A stretch of 64,000 bases of DNA from Gavia stellata (GCF_030936135.1 NC_082595.1:9488930-9552929); one strand, 5' to 3'; shown: positions 1 through 15,100, counted from the stretch's first letter. The notes: a model not told the origin generated them from the letters alone. Numbers and translations: made by a program.

Positions 1-3000
1 GTGACTCCTGACTAACTCACCTCTCGCGCTGTTACTGCAGCATTGTTTCAGGCACATGGCTTTTTGCCAGGGCTGGTTGAACAGTCTTCTCAAATGACCA
101 GCTGTGTTTTTCTTACCTACACTCACTGCAGTTTTGGTTTGATATTGGATTGCTTTTCACCACTTCTTCTGCAGTCTTGCCTCTGTGCTTCTTCCTAGCA
201 CAGGATGCATTTTCGGGGGGGATTTAGCTGTAAGAGAGGTAATCTGGACTGCAAAATTTCTTGCAAATGAAAGATAGAGTCTCTGAGACTACTTGAGTGA
301 GCTAGAGGAAATAAATGAATGAGATAGTGGGGACAAAAGTGAAACACCTACTTAACTGAAACCTCATTTCAGTCTTTTTCTCCAGTTAATTAAGTATTGA
401 GGAAAATAGATGTAGAAAGCACATTTTAAAGCAATCAAGTACTGCCAGAAATCAAACCAGCAATTTGAAAAGAGAACAACACTGCTCTCTGGTATCTGCC
501 TAAATAAGATATTTGACAGGGAACAATATGTGCAGTACTGGTTAATTGAGAGGTGAGGATAAGAATAATCATAGCTGCATTACTGAATTTATAGAAGTAT
601 CTCCAGTGTACCACAGGGACGATGCAAATTTGTGGAACCCTCCTGCTTGCTACAGCAAGCCAGCAATCGCTTACATTCCCATCAACATTTTTACAATGTA
701 CCCTAGGCAGCAATGCAGAAATAGCAACTGTGGTGGCTGAAACCAGAAGACTTACCTTTAAAATGACTGTAATCCCACACTTTCCTCTGCTGGTGAAGAG
801 ATAATGGAATAAGAAACAAGTGGGGAAGAAATCTTCATTAATGCTTGCTCTCCTTTGTTAGAGCTCATCAGAACACAGTACAACCCTTTACCAGTTCACA
901 GAGTATGGAATATGGCTATTCCAGCACCAGTCCTACAACAGGTTAAGTTGACTGTGTTTCTTCAAAGCATCAGCATTAGAGCAGAGACAAGACTTTAGTT
1001 TTCCCACCTTTTAGTTCTAAGCCGTAGCCAAACAGAGTATGAGTTCTACCCATAAACTTATCTATGTTTTGGAAGCTCTGGCAGAACTTTCAAGGCTATA
1101 TTATCTTTCCTGCAGTTGATTCACTAACCTTCCATTTTTTCCATGTCATTTTAGCACATTAAAATCATGCTTACAACACAGGCAGCATGCTGCTGTGTCA
1201 AAGAAGCCAGCAATGGGGATCGAGACACCTGAACAAACCAATCATTTGGTACCCTTCCCATTCATACTAAAAACACTATGTAAGGGAATGTGCAGTTAAC
1301 GGGAGATCATTAGTTAGAGTCTTTGAAATAAACCAATACTTCCATGTGTAACAGCCTGTCTCAGCAGAAGATTTGTTGATCTGAAGATATCAGGAGCCAG
1401 ACACCACACACTTAAATAAAAAGAGAGGTAAAAGAGTAGCTGACCATGTCAAACAAGCAGTTAAGCAAGTAGGAGATCTCGGAATCACAAAACAGATTCT
1501 TTCCCTCTGTAATTGCTTACAAGAAATTGACAAGAAAAAAAATCCAAAAGGATGAAGCATCAGTCATCTCCATTACTACTTGTAGCCTCTATGATCTGAA
1601 TCTAAGTTAATTAAAAATGATCCAAATGATGCTCCTTGGGAGAACTAAAATCTTCAATCATTCGGTGCCAGATAATCACTAAAGCCACACGTATCTTTAA
1701 ATATCAACAATAGTACTGAAAACACATTATTTTTCGCCGCGGGGTCAAAAGAATACAGAACATTTCCCTTTCTCTATAGTGAAAAAATCAAAGCAGTCCC
1801 CAAACAAAATTAATAATTTCCCACTCCCCTGTTTTGCCTCTAGAAAAAAAAAAAAAAAATTAGTAATCTGATGTGGATACACAGACTTCGTGAAAAAGGC
1901 AATCTTCCCTCACAATGTCAGATGCATTTACACTGTATTTCATGTGGTACTCAGCAGGCCTTCTAAATAAAGGAACCCTGAAACGCCATCCAGTACTGAG
2001 AGCAGATTCTCACTGAACTTTCATCTGTTTAATTTATGAAGCACAGTAGCAGAAAAGCAGAATACAGAAAGCTGATTTTTCTGTGTACCCATCAACCATC
2101 AGTGCATTCACCTAAGTATTTCAACAGCTGATTGTGAATAGACATCATGATTGTCTGCTGTTAAAAAAGCTTCCAGTAAGACAAATAAAACCATGCAAAA
2201 AGCTAAGCAGATTTAGCTATTTTATAGCTACATCCTGTTTTTTCTAAGTTCCATATAGTTTTTGAACTTTATACTGAAGTAAATGCTCGAATGTGCCTAT
2301 GTGTGTTGGAGAATATGTACACACACATACATGTAACAGAGGAAACATGCCTATCTCCTGTCACTGGAACTATAGATATACTAGTCCATATTTTAAGCAA
2401 ATGTACAACATTGCTTTTCAATACTGCTATTGCAATCTGCTTTCACAGTAGTCCGCCATGTATTCAGTTGTTAACATCTTTAAAAAGTTCAAACAGCTGT
2501 TTTCAGTTACTGTTTTCTACAGAAAATTACTGGCAGTCTCATTGTAATTTGTGGCTATTTAGGATAAGGTGGCAAAAGCAGAGGGAGATGGAGTCCTTTT
2601 AAGGGTTAGACAGCTGAAATCTCAAACAGCAGGAACAAGGATCAGGCAGCTGAAACCAGTTCTGGGACAAATTCAGAGTGTTCTCACCACAGAGGTGGCA
2701 CCTGGGGCATGGAGTGACACTACTTTCCCTACTGTACAGAGTGTTTATGTTGTTCAGCTATATTTCACTGTCTAAAAGGAACTTATTTGCAATGTGTAAT
2801 ACAAAGAAAATCCCCATTCGATGTGTGTTGCACTCTTCTCTGCCATCACCTTCAAGGTTTTCGGGGACTATAGGATTATTGTCCAATATGCATGCCTGAG
2901 ACTAGACAGATTTGAATTCACCGCAGCTCTAGCTGGTATTTGTCTTTTTCTATTTAAAGTATATTAATTTGCATCAATTGTAGGGCACATTAACAAAATT

Positions 3001-5860
3001 AGTAAGCTGGACAGCAAGAATGCGTTTCTTCTTTCAGCTCCATCCTTCCCTCCCACCAGTCATTACTGGACTGGCAGACTCTTCCAAGTGATCCTGCTGT
3101 GACCCAACAAACATTAGCGATGGCAGCGCTGTGCCCAAGAATGGAACCACAATGCAATGCCGAGCACCTTCTGGAAGCTGATGCTTGAGAAAGTAGCACA
3201 GGCCACGTTCAATAAATGGCAGTTCTACTAAGGATTAATTTTAAAAAATTTTGTACAAACTCTACCCAAAAGGTAGTTGATTAGACTCTGGCTATGTCAC
3301 AGGAAGCGCAGGGCTGTCTCAGGCCTGCCACTTCTGTGCTGTTTCTGTGCTCAAGGCTTGGGAAACTCCTGAGGATCTCTGCAGCTGAGTGAGCTGCAAG
3401 AAGTCAGGGCAGGATCTGACCTGGGAGCATTTTAGATTCTGACATATGAGAAATCAGTTCAAACATCGGCCCTTAATAATAATCCTGGAAGAGCAGCAGC
3501 CAAACAAATCTCCTTTTATGTTTTCCTTTCATTACTAGGTAAAAAGTAGAATAATAGTTCAAAGCCCGAAGAAAGAGCTGAACATCACAAACCAACCAGA
3601 CCCTTCCATCAGCTGTAAGGGCGCACAGCAAAAGGACACCAGCATTCCTGCAATATGCTTTTAACCTACAACTTTGGGCATTTCAGAGAACATTCAAGAT
3701 GAGCTAGGACAGCAAACTAGATTTTACACCAATTACAATGTAAACCTTGGGCAAATAGGAAAATGAAGAAGAGATGCAGCTAATCCATCTTCCTGTGATG
3801 TAACAGAGTATCACTATGGCAACAATCAGGTTAACATGCTAAGAACAATACCAGAGCACCGAAGACAGCATTTTTACAGGGACTTTCACAATCAGAATAG
3901 AAAGACAGATAAAAGTGTCCTTTCATTTGTTACGGATAGGTGACACTGACAAAACATGTCCTATGCAATCCTCTTACTAGGAATTCTGATGAGGCATTTT
4001 GGTTTTTGCCTACTCCACGCTTGATTTACAGATAGCTTGGAAACTAAGTTTTCGATACAGTTTTCAAAGCACTACATGAATTGTGACCTGAAGTCTCATC
4101 AGTTTGCAATAGCATGTAGAATATTAAGTTCCATTTTCAAGTGATTTAGGTATTAATCTAAGTGACTTAAGATCTCTTGAAAATCTTAATGTGTATTAGC
4201 ATGAGCCAAAAAGGTAACATTAGCTAGTACTACAATACATAGTAGTTACTGAAAAATAACAGACATTGTGATCTTTCAAAATGCAAACATTTCACACTTA
4301 CTGAAATCTAAAGACAAATAAAATACAAACATGGCCAAGTTGGAAAATATGTGATTAGTAAAGCCTCAATCCTTTCTTTTAGTGATGATATTTACTTACT
4401 TCATTATAACATAGTTGTTTAAATTTGTCTGGTTAAGATTAGACAGCTTTCTAAAGATAGATGTTTTTTCCACACTCTTCTCCAAGTGGGATACTTTTCA
4501 AGGCATCAGATTAAAATAGAAAAACAATGATTAGGATAAATAAAACACACCAGTTTTGTGGTTCTTTTTTTTTCTGTTGTCTGCTACCAATGCATTTTCA
4601 TACCCATGCTTCTACCTCAAGAGAGTTAATTTTTTTAAAAATTGCTACAATTCCACACATGATCCCTAAATAATTTGAAGATACAAAACATTATCTGAAA
4701 TAATTTAACTTTTATCACCAGCTTTGTTGGTATACTGACAGAAGATGATGCTATCAAAACGCATCCTTTAAGATGGGCCCCTTTCAGTCTCCCTGGAAGA
4801 TGAGTCTAGGCATAGTGCCACAAGGATTGTTTTAATTACTTAATACTTGAGTTAACAAACAACTAGAGATGTTTAAGAAAAAGCCACAAGATCTACTGAT
4901 CCAACCTCAGCCATAGGTATATCTAGTTACTGAAGGATAGCTTGTATTTGAAGTTTTTGTTCATTTGAACTATACGGAATATTTTGGTTTGTGTTATTCT
5001 GTTAGACTTATTTGAGACAAATGCTGAATTTCTTTACAGGTCTTTCAGTTAGACTGATGAGTAGATTATTTGTTCTCATAAACTGCATTGTCAAGGTGAA
5101 GGGTGACCTGCAGAGAATCAGCAGACAGCCATTATTGGTAGAGAGAGCAAGCACAGTTTGTTTTTATGGCGTCCTTTCTAGCCAGGTACGTAGTGCCCAC
5201 CCCCAGCTTGCTGAGCGTTACCGGCTGGCCAAGGACCATTTTGCAGAGGTGAACATTAACATTGTATGACCTTTGGCTGTGGTCAAAGCCAGTGCATACC
5301 GGGACGTACAAGGAGATAGATTGTCAGATGCTTAGTTTCAGGGAAAACAGACAGTCCTTTCTGGGTTTGTTTGGATCAGGCCTCATCGCCCCTTGGCACA
5401 ATGTTATTCCATCTGGAAGAAGGGATACACCAAGACACAACACACTGGACCTGTGTACTGGATGCAGCTTATATCTGGTTTTATATTTGGTTTTGCACTT
5501 ACAAATGAAGTCACTGCTTCCTTTTGAATGATCCAGTGTTTGCCTCATTTTTCCTGGAACCCAGTATTTTTAGAGTTTAGTTTCCATTTGTAAATCAACC
5601 TTTGGTACACAGAAAAAATGGCAACAATGAACTACATGGCAACATGTAGTCCACTTTTCCCATGGTTTAATTTTTTAACAGATTTATGAAGAATTATTTA
5701 CAGAAAATTCTACAGAAGATCAATAATATCTTTTCCTTCATTATCATTCCACAAGTTTGAGTGACTATTGGTATTAGTAAATATTCAAGAACAAGCTCTG
5801 CAGAACCCATACATCATTAATCATTGGATAAGAGAAAACGGTGCCCTCCATATAGTCCTG
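1..5860. other. Intergenic region downstream of CENPF
   Basis: This AT-rich stretch lies beyond the CENPF stop codon. I found no exon with coherent coding sequence and splice sites, no RNA gene and no clear repeat family. The open frames here are short and have no recognisable protein similarity. Part of the end nearest CENPF (about 5.0-5.9 kb) could be a longer 3' UTR if a distal poly(A) site is used. In mammals the next gene in this direction is KCNK2, but no part of it is visible here. Confidence 0.6.
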
Positions 5861-5863
5861 ATA

Positions 5864-5869
5864 TTTATT
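5864..5869 (-). terminator. CENPF: Candidate CENPF poly(A) signal AATAAA
   Basis: On the minus strand the canonical hexamer AATAAA (TTTATT on plus) lies about 54 nt after the CENPF TAA stop. It is the only exact AATAAA I found in the first several hundred bases of the 3' flank. A variant ATTAAA is near 5665. Mammalian CENPF has a longer 3' UTR, so use of this proximal site is an inference. Confidence 0.4.
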
Positions 5870-5922
5870 TCACAAACTGTTTTTTGATAGTTATTCTGAG
5901 TTGTGATTAAGTCCACACAGAT

Positions 5923-6132
5923 TTACTGCACCTTACAATTTTCTTTTTGCTCATCTTGCTCATGTAGTCCTTGTTCATTTAGAGAATTTTTGGCTTTGTG
6001 CATCATACGACTCTCCCTAGTATTATCAGAGACAGTTTTTGTGGCTTGCTTATACAGGCAAAGCGGTGACCTTGAACTAGATTTCATTGGTGGAAAAGCT
6101 GTTACTGCTTGGGACTGCTGTTCATCATTTAC
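5923..6132 (-). CDS. CENPF: CENPF exon 20 (last): basic tail, KEN and CAAX box
   Basis: Encodes residues 2890-2958 and the TAA stop. The acceptor is TTACAG|GTAAAT. The sequence begins [10 protein letters not shown] and ends [13 protein letters not shown] is the conserved farnesylation CAAX motif of CENP-F (human ends SENCKVQ). Between the two ends the exon has diverged strongly from human. KEN, an APC/C degron motif, lies directly before the CAAX cysteine. Confidence 0.95.
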   Translation of the reverse strand, partial: VNDEQQSQAVTAFPPMKSSSRSPLCLYKQATKTVSDNTRESRMMHKAKNSLNEQGLHEQDEQKENCKVQ

Positions 6133-9100
6133 CTGTAACACAAACAAAAATGTCCTGTTTTACTGGTAATGGAAAACCATATTAGCTTTCTGCAGTAGGT
6201 CAAAAGACTCACTGCAAAAGACTAACTATTGGGAATTTGCAGAAAACATAAATGTACATATTGAAAACAGAAAAAAATATTTTGAAGACATTTATCACTT
6301 TGAATATATAATACAGTGAGACTTGACATCGATCGTTTTGGTGTGGTGTAAGATGGAATATCTGCTACACAGGTGACAAGCTGTATGCTCAGAGCAGAAA
6401 AAAGCTAAGCCAGGAACAGACAGTACTCTTAATCTGTTTACTAAGGTACCAGGTATTGTGCACTGAGATCTGTATTTCATTTTTCCTCTACATATTCTGC
6501 AAACGTAAAACATAGTTGTCACTTCTTTTGCTGACATCTGGACAGAAACCACTGCTTTCACGTTTTAACTGATGTTCAGTCAAAGCACTCAATTTAAATT
6601 GTACATTAAATTCACATAGGAAAGTGAATAAATTTGCATATGAAAATGACAGGGCACATTTTAAACACCTTGAGAAATCTGCAACAGTTTGAAACTGGCT
6701 GTCTGAAATGAAGTACATATAAGTACCTGTCAAAGAGAAGGAAACCAGTCTTATTTCACTTTAAAATAAGACACACCTTTACTGTATTAATATAAAGCAT
6801 GAAACAACTCGTTTTGATGCTTTTAACAAACAATGAAATGATATTATGAACAATTCCTCCAGAAATTCCCAGATGTATGTCATCTTGAAATAAAACAAAA
6901 CACATATATCCAGCGATGTCCAAGAGAGAAGGGCACAAATTCCTGGAACTGATGACTTCTGCATATTTAGATTTGGGGGAAAAAACAACTCTGAAATCTT
7001 AATTTCTCCTATATAATTGAAGGTAAGGAGTAGCCTGTCCTTCGACCTAGACAATACAAGCTTAGGCAAAGCGGTGGACTGTTTGGGAAATCCTTCCCCC
7101 AGTTAAATTAAAAACAATTTATTACTGATTACTTGTAATTTTCTGTAACCTTGACTATGGTTAGTGAGAGCCTACAACAAGCTTTCGCCATGCTGGCAGG
7201 TGTTTACTACGCAACTTTCTGCTGCCAAGGCTTCCTTTCATTTTTTCACTACTGAGTTTCTTTACAAGCAAGACCCTTCATTTGTTTCTAAAGTTACAGG
7301 AAAACATACATAAATGAGTGTAAATAAAATTCACTTAATGAAACAGTAATGAAACACAGACCTCCAGGCAATGTTTGTAAGAAGCAGCAAATTTTGGCAA
7401 GTAGCATGATTAACCCTTGAAACAACATACACATATTCAGTGGATTCACTCTCACTTCAAAATACAGATTTCCTATTGCTATAGCTCAAAACAAATTATG
7501 GCTCTGATCTTTCCAATGGTGCTTTCTGGCCTCAAAACCTACACATCCACTAAACTATGCAGCTTTTGCCTTTACTAAACTTCTAGTATCTTGCCAACAT
7601 ACTTCATGTGCTAACACAAAATAACTGCATTTAAAAAAAAAAACAAAGCTGTACTCTTGCTTTATGGCTTCACTTTTGGCTGTGCAGCAGACTCCACTGA
7701 ATGGGAATGCTTTTGTGTAACCTGGCAAACTGGAAGAATTTTTATCTACTGGCATATTTCTATGTAGCCCTCATGTAATGAAGTATCAATATATAATAAC
7801 TATTCTCTTATTGCTCAGCTTGAGATAGCATGGTTAAAAACTTTGGAGAAGATTTCAGACAATAAAAGGTTTATTTCTGTCCTAAAGCTGGAACATTTTT
7901 CTATAATCTGCAAAGCATTTGAATCAGCTTAGAAAGAACGCCTTATTCTCATGTACTGTGAAACATTCAGCAGTGTGTCATATTACTGAAAACACTTGCA
8001 AAGTTACTGTAAACTTCAGTTACTAACCTTTTTTTTAATAAAAATCAGCTTTCAAAACCTAACTCTGTAGTATTTATTTGTTTTGATAACCTTAAAAGCT
8101 GGTAAACACTAACATTAAAGTCTAGTTTCTTTACCATCTAAATGTTCCCTATTTACACATTTAACAGCCTCTTAAATATCTGTAGTTATTTTACAGCATC
8201 TCGAATTTGGAATTCCAAGAAAAGTTGTTTGCAGAAAACTAAGCCTCAACTCAGACTCCCAGAGGTTAATTCTTCTGCTGTTTACTTTTTCTGAAACCTA
8301 AGAAACCACAGCACAAGGAATATCTGCTCTTTATTATCCATTATAAGAAATTGAAAATATACCTGTATTTAATTTACATTTCTCAATGGATTTCCATATG
8401 AAGTCACAAATTACATCACAGGAACAACTGGAGATTGCTAGCATGGTCAAGACCTCTGTCATGTTTTAGTGATTCAATATTTATGATCTTATATTCACTA
8501 TATCGCTGAGAAATATAAAGAATGATGGTATGTCCTCAAACTTACTTGGCAAGATGAAGGCAATCATTTTCCCCATGGCTTTCATACCCAGATAAATTTT
8601 TTTAAAGTTACCTTTTGTGGTTTGCTGCCACCAGGTGTTGAACAGGAGCGCTCACCAGGATTATCTGGTCTGCATTTTTGTACATCTTGTGTAGGCAAAG
8701 GCAATTTCTCACTTGGGGAAGCCAGATGAGGACTGGTTCTTAGATTTAGGGTTATTCTACGTAAAATGTAAGGGCTAACCTTTCCAGTGGGGATATCAGC
8801 AAACCCTGAAAAATAAACAGCTTCTGTTAAAAACAGCTCAATAAGTTACACTTTCTCAAATGGATCTTCTCTTTTTTCACAACTGGGACAAAAATAGCTG
8901 ATTAAAATAAATAATTTGTTCTATTGAAGAAAATGGATCTTGTCCATTCGAAAAATTCACATACAAGCCCTGGAAACTGTAGACAAGGTACACCAGTAAT
9001 TCTATAGCAAAGTTTTTTAAACAAGTATGTTATTATCTGGAGAATAATTTCAGTCTGAAAACATGTGTTGGTTTTACTAGAATTCAAATCAGAACACAAT

Positions 9101-12100
9101 ACCGTGACATGATATTTTTGATTTTTCATATTTTTCTCTGCATATAGTGTTATAGATTGTCTATTATCTCTCTATTCAGCCTAGAAGTCAAACATTAACT
9201 GACACATATGTCCTCAGAAGAGGTGTATTTCCAGAAAAATAATAATGCTGGTAAGACAATGAAATGCAAATAACACACAGACTTATAAAGCCTGACTTAT
9301 AGGAGTGATCACTGAAGTTGAGGTGATTCAGTATCTCTAGGGCTTGTCCTTTAATGATTGCAATTACATTTATTATAAAGGTGTACTTAATAGGTAGTTG
9401 AACATACAATGTATTTTTCAAGCCCTGATTTGTGCAATCTTCTCAGTTACTCTCTGCTGCAGTGAACCCGTATATAGAATATCAGGCTACCTAATTTCAT
9501 TGCATTCATAGCAGAATGAAACTGAGCTCTCATGAAGATGTTAATATGTTACTGCTGTGGGCAAGAGAGTTTCGACTCAGGGAATTTTAATCTATTTACT
9601 ATATTGCCAGTTAATACACTTTTAATTACTGATTCTGGTATTGAAAGAAATAAAAGCAGACAAATAAGAAAACACTTGGGGAAAACACCTCGGCTCCCTC
9701 CAGACACCTCTCCTCCCCAGTTTCTGGTCTCCAATCGCCTCGCCACATGCTACACCTTCAGTGAGGTGATGGGAGCACAGGAAATGGGGGCCAGATCCTG
9801 CTCCTTGTTTTCAACTCAATTGCGCAGGCATGGAGGAACCCACTGGCTGTAGTCCCTCTGGGATCGTACCTCCTCCTCAGACCCCTCTCAGCCCCACCTT
9901 GGGCTGTCCCCCAGCTCCTGCCCCTGCTGCGGCCACCACCACCCCCATCAGCCCCATGCCCTGCTCAGAATGATACTTTGCTTCAGCATTACTCCTGTCC
10001 CTCCAACCCCCAGCATTGTTTTTCCTTCATCTCAGCATTTACTGCCCTTTCTTACTCACATTTTCACAGAGACACGACAAACACCTCTGACTGTTTCTGT
10101 TTTGGCATACAGTTTTGTCCTTTAGAGCCAGCTGGACCTGACCATGTCCGGCATGGGGCAGCCCTGATCTCCTTCCTCAGAGTCTCCCTGCAGCCCTCAC
10201 CACCAACCACTTGCCAGTCAGACCCTGCATAGCCAATAACTGCCTCTTGACCTTGTAAGGAGTAATACTGAAGGAACTATGGGGCTATGGAAGGAGCAAA
10301 CATAACTCTATCATAACATGGTACTCTAGCGCTCCAATCTTGTGGCCTTTAAGATCAGATTCACTCCACATCTATTATCCTGTAAGTTTCAGTGAATGGT
10401 TCAAATAATGCTTTTAAATCACTAGAACAAGTCTTCTGTCAGCAAAACTTTGTTGCTGTTACATATCATATGCTTAGCCTCTAATACATGCATCACAAGG
10501 AACTACAAAGCTGTGACTGCCAGGACCATTTAACTCTTAGCAGAATGGTAGTTATTAAACCAACATGGTTTAGTGGGCATGGTGGTGTTGGGTCGATGGT
10601 TAGACTTGATGATCTTACAGGTCTTTTCCAACATTAATGACTCTGTGATTCTGTATTATGCTGGTCTCACACCACAGCTCCACAAACACTAACTTGGCAC
10701 ATCTCCCATTGACTACTTCCACCTTCCATCATTGTCACCAAAAATGTTTGCATAGACACCTACTCACCCAGGGTAAAACTAATTCAGCAAAATAAAAGAG
10801 GAAAAAAAACCTGCTATGCTCAGAGAATGCTTGCCTTTATAAAACACTATAAATACCTTTTTTCACTACTTCTGGAAGCCCATCTAGCTCACTGTCGATG
10901 TTGTCCTGACCCAGCAGATTTTGACAGATATCATCCTTCCTTTTTTTTTTGGATGATGCCTCTGGCACAGGGGATCTTGGTTCTCCATTATCTTTCCTGT
11001 TGTCTTCGTATCTCTGCCTTTTACTTGAAAGCTTAGTAGTATCTTCATCTGACCTCATCTCTTTGACAGACTGATTGCTCACTGTTAATGAGTTATCCAA
11101 ATTCAGCAAAGGAGTGCTGACAGCATCACTTGTTGGCTGTTTCAGCTGAGCACTCAGCAAACTGACTTGTGTTTTTAGCATCTCATTTTCTTCCTCTAGT
11201 TTATAATATTTAACAATTAGAGAGCAGTATTTCTCCAAGTTCTCATTTGCTTCTCTAGTTTTCAATTCTGTAGATTCCTGTAATTCTTCCAGTTTTAATT
11301 TAATTTCTTCTGTAATGGCATTCTCATCAGCACCTTTGAAAGCAAAATATCATTATTCATATAACTGACATAAAAAGATGTATATATAAGAATTTATAAT
11401 GCAATGGTCACACATCTTTTACTTAATTATACACGTTCTGTAACTGTGTAACTACAAAAAAAATAAGTGACAGTGTATAACAAAATCAGTAATATGTTAG
11501 GTAGGCATAACAATGTATTTGCTCAATAGAGAACAAACATGCAAAACTTGAAAAGAATCCTTGACCGGTGCATGGGCAAACATTTTCCCTATCATTTTGT
11601 AACTTCTGAACACTCGAGTTTGTGCCCCTAACTTTCTTTAAGTATCATTTACAACACAGTGTATCTATCTCATGAGATGAGCCAAAATATGAAGAGAAGC
11701 AGAGGAGAAAGCTTGCTGGAAAACAATAGAAGACCTTGTACACAAACTTTAGTTATTAAGAAAAACACTCCCCTTCTTCCTTAAGTCACTTTTAACCACA
11801 AAAATGTAGTATTTAAAATATATATTCATGATCCAGAGTTGCCTCTGATACTTTAAGAGAAAAAAGATGAAATAGATTTTGAAAATGTTTGATACATTGA
11901 CAGTTGTGCTCTGTATTAGAGCTGCACATGCAAATGGACATTTTAGGGAAAAAGGACGTTTTACAAACTAATGCACTGCTAAGAAAGCATTAAGATTGAA
12001 TCTAGATTCAGTTACCTTCTTTCTTATACTTTGACATAGTTAGATTTTTCTGCTTTAATAGTTCATCAAGTTCAACTATTTTTTTCTGCAACATTTCCTT

Positions 12101-15100
12101 TTCCTGTTCCATCTGCTTGCAGGATTTCATCCACAGTTGCACTTTACTGTGGGCAAATTCATTTTCCTTCTTCAGTTGAGCTATAATGTTAATATTATCA
12201 GCCTACAAAATACGAAATGTAGTTATTACACCAGAAACATAATTCTTCCATTTAAATATTACAATGTTTAAAGATCAGCTGTTATGCAATATTAGCTGTA
12301 GAGCATGGTAATGTATACTTCCTCGCTTGTCTCCATAAAACCTCATTATAGCAGCTCCTTTACTGCAGGAAACATGCAAGTCCTCTTACTAGACAGGTAC
12401 ATACAGGTGATTAACTCAGCAGAAAAACAAGAATACAATAAGGGAGACTTATTCTTTTCAGATATAGCAACAAATTATGAATGTTCAGATTACTGGTGTC
12501 AAGACTAGCATCCTACCTATGAGAAAGCTGTATGAACTCTGAAGCAGTAGTCCTTTTTCCACCTGTTATCACTTCATTGACGTGGCATAAGAAAGTGCTG
12601 CTTTCCAGGTAATAGATCTCAAATCAATACTCTGAATTTTGAAGTGCTCTCCCCTAGTCTAAGTCTCCTTTATCCTTCTTTTCGTCCCTAATGCATCTTA
12701 TTACCACAGAGGCAAGATAACCCAGGCCTGCTTTGCACTCTAAATTCTAGCTCAAAAATACTATTCTCAGCAGCAGCAGATCATTCCTTTCCACCCAATT
12801 CCACTATCCTGGGCTGCTCCCTGCTCATCTGGTCTGGTACCAACCTGTGTGCAAATACCACACAGTGAGCACAGCTGGAAGCCTTGTATGCTACATTTAC
12901 ACTACCGTGGGTACTGCTTTCCGTCACTGGCATGTATCCTATAGTATTATATCATTGGACTGCTGGTATTAAACAAATTAACACCACAGTGGAGGGCCCT
13001 ATGGAATAAAGAACTGTTAAGCAAGATAAACATATTGCAATTCAGTGTTTACTTGCAAGTAAATTGAATTTACTATTTCTTCAAGAGTGCATTTAGAGAG
13101 ATACTCGTTCCCGAAGTGGGAGTACAGAGTTGGAGCCAGCAATCAATCAGAGACAGAAGCAGGACAGAAATAAAAAAATGCAGGGGACATTAATACAGAA
13201 ATTCAGTTATACAGACCGTTACACTTCACCTGTGTTACTAGAAAGCAAACCAAACACATCTAGAACTGTTCCCAGTTATCAGTTGTTCACAGTATGTGGA
13301 GCTCATATTCTATCGTCACTGAGAACAGTTCTGTCATTTAGAGAATTACAGTAGTTAATAATGGTAATGAGAATTCTATATAAAATGGAAGTGATAAACT
13401 CGCAAGAATCAAGAGCAATGTATCAAGACTAATGCTTAAGACAGAATATGGTATCTTTTTATCATCAAAGTAAATCACAAACAGAAAACAGAGGCACTGC
13501 GAAGTCTCTTAGAGTGTATTCTAACCACGTTATATAACCCAGGTGCAATGTTCAGCGTAGACAACAGACTGCTGTGTTTAGTATCACATAAACCAATCCT
13601 AGGGATCTCAGTTGTGGCATACGTAACAGAGTTTTTCTAATGTAGATCAATAGTAACAACGTTTCCTCTGTGCTCTATATTCTCATTAGTGAAACAAAGG
13701 CTGTATCAAAGTCAAGCCAAAGCTCTGGAGCACTGGTTCCCAATCCTATGTTTATTTTACTACATAGTGCCTTGGGTCTCATGTAATTGGCAATGCTTAC
13801 ATATTTTTTTCTTACCTTAGTTTTTAGGAGTTCTCCTAAGGTTTGATTAGCTTCTTTAAGGGAATTATTTAGTTCTTCTTTATTTGACTTCAAATGCTCA
13901 ATTTCCAATTTTTGTGAGCTGATAAATTGCTCCAGCGAATTCATTTTGTCTTGACAGGCCTCAATTTCTGCTTCATTCTAGAGAAAGAAAATGTGCCTCA
14001 TTACTATGATACTAAAAAGGGCATTGAGTTGTTTTTTAAAGATGTACTTAAGAGCATATCACAGCCCACAGGAATTCCACACCAAATTTGCTTGGTATGT
14101 TTTGAGGAGTTTAAAACTGAAAGAGCAGTTTTTCTCAAGTATACATTTTGAATACTAGAATCTTGCCTCTAAGAAGTCTGCCATTAGAAAACCCTTATAT
14201 TTTACTATAATTTGCTCTTAAATTTACTTTATATTCACAAGAATTAAAATTATTAAGAAATAATTATCATAAATTCTTTGCCTGTGTCCCTCTGGCCTCA
14301 AGTACATAATCATAGACAGATATTTCTGCAGAAAAGATGATGGCTTTTCGTATACAGCATGGCTGACAAATGCATTTCCAACAAATTTGCCCTTATATCC
14401 TAAAGTGGTTAATATTTCTTCCCCATTCCTACCAAAACAACCACTCCCTGGACTAAAACATACTGTTGCTTTCCCTTTTCAAATGTATAGTTCCAGATAA
14501 ATTACATATACACTTAATACTTACTGAGTTCTGAGGTAAATTCACCTTTCACTGATTGTTATATGGAAAAAAGTTAATTTAACAATTACTGAGTTCCAAG
14601 GTAAGCATATATATAGTTTGGAAATATTGTTATCAAAACCAATTTCTTTTGCAATACGATCAGCAAAATTTTGTAAAATACATAGAATTTAATTAAAAAC
14701 TCACAGCACCGTTCTTCCCATTTTCTGATTTACCTTTTGGTTTGCTTCTGTCAGAGCATCCTGATGCTCTTTCTCTGCTTGAAGTAGTCTGTCTTTGTAT
14801 TCTGATATTTCTCTTTTCATTTCACTTTCTTTTTCGTGTAGTTCTTTCTGGACCATCTCCAAACTCTTAGTCAGTTCATTTTTTTCTGATATAGTTAGAT
14901 GCAGCTGAATCTGTAAATAGTAATAGCACATTCTTTGGTATTTAGAATTTTCTCAATGGAGAAACTATTTGACTTTACAGCTGAACCCTCTTTGAATTTC
15001 CAAAAACAACTTGGTAAGAAAAAAGTATTTAACAGTGGCTAAATATACTGTAATCAAAGAATGGAACACCTGAACACAAAAGGCAGGATAGGAGGCAAAG

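Noticed and set aside
1..5860. Possible exons of a downstream neighbour such as KCNK2
   Set aside because: No frame shows two-pore potassium channel motifs (for example a GFG/GYG filter) and no paired splice sites were found.
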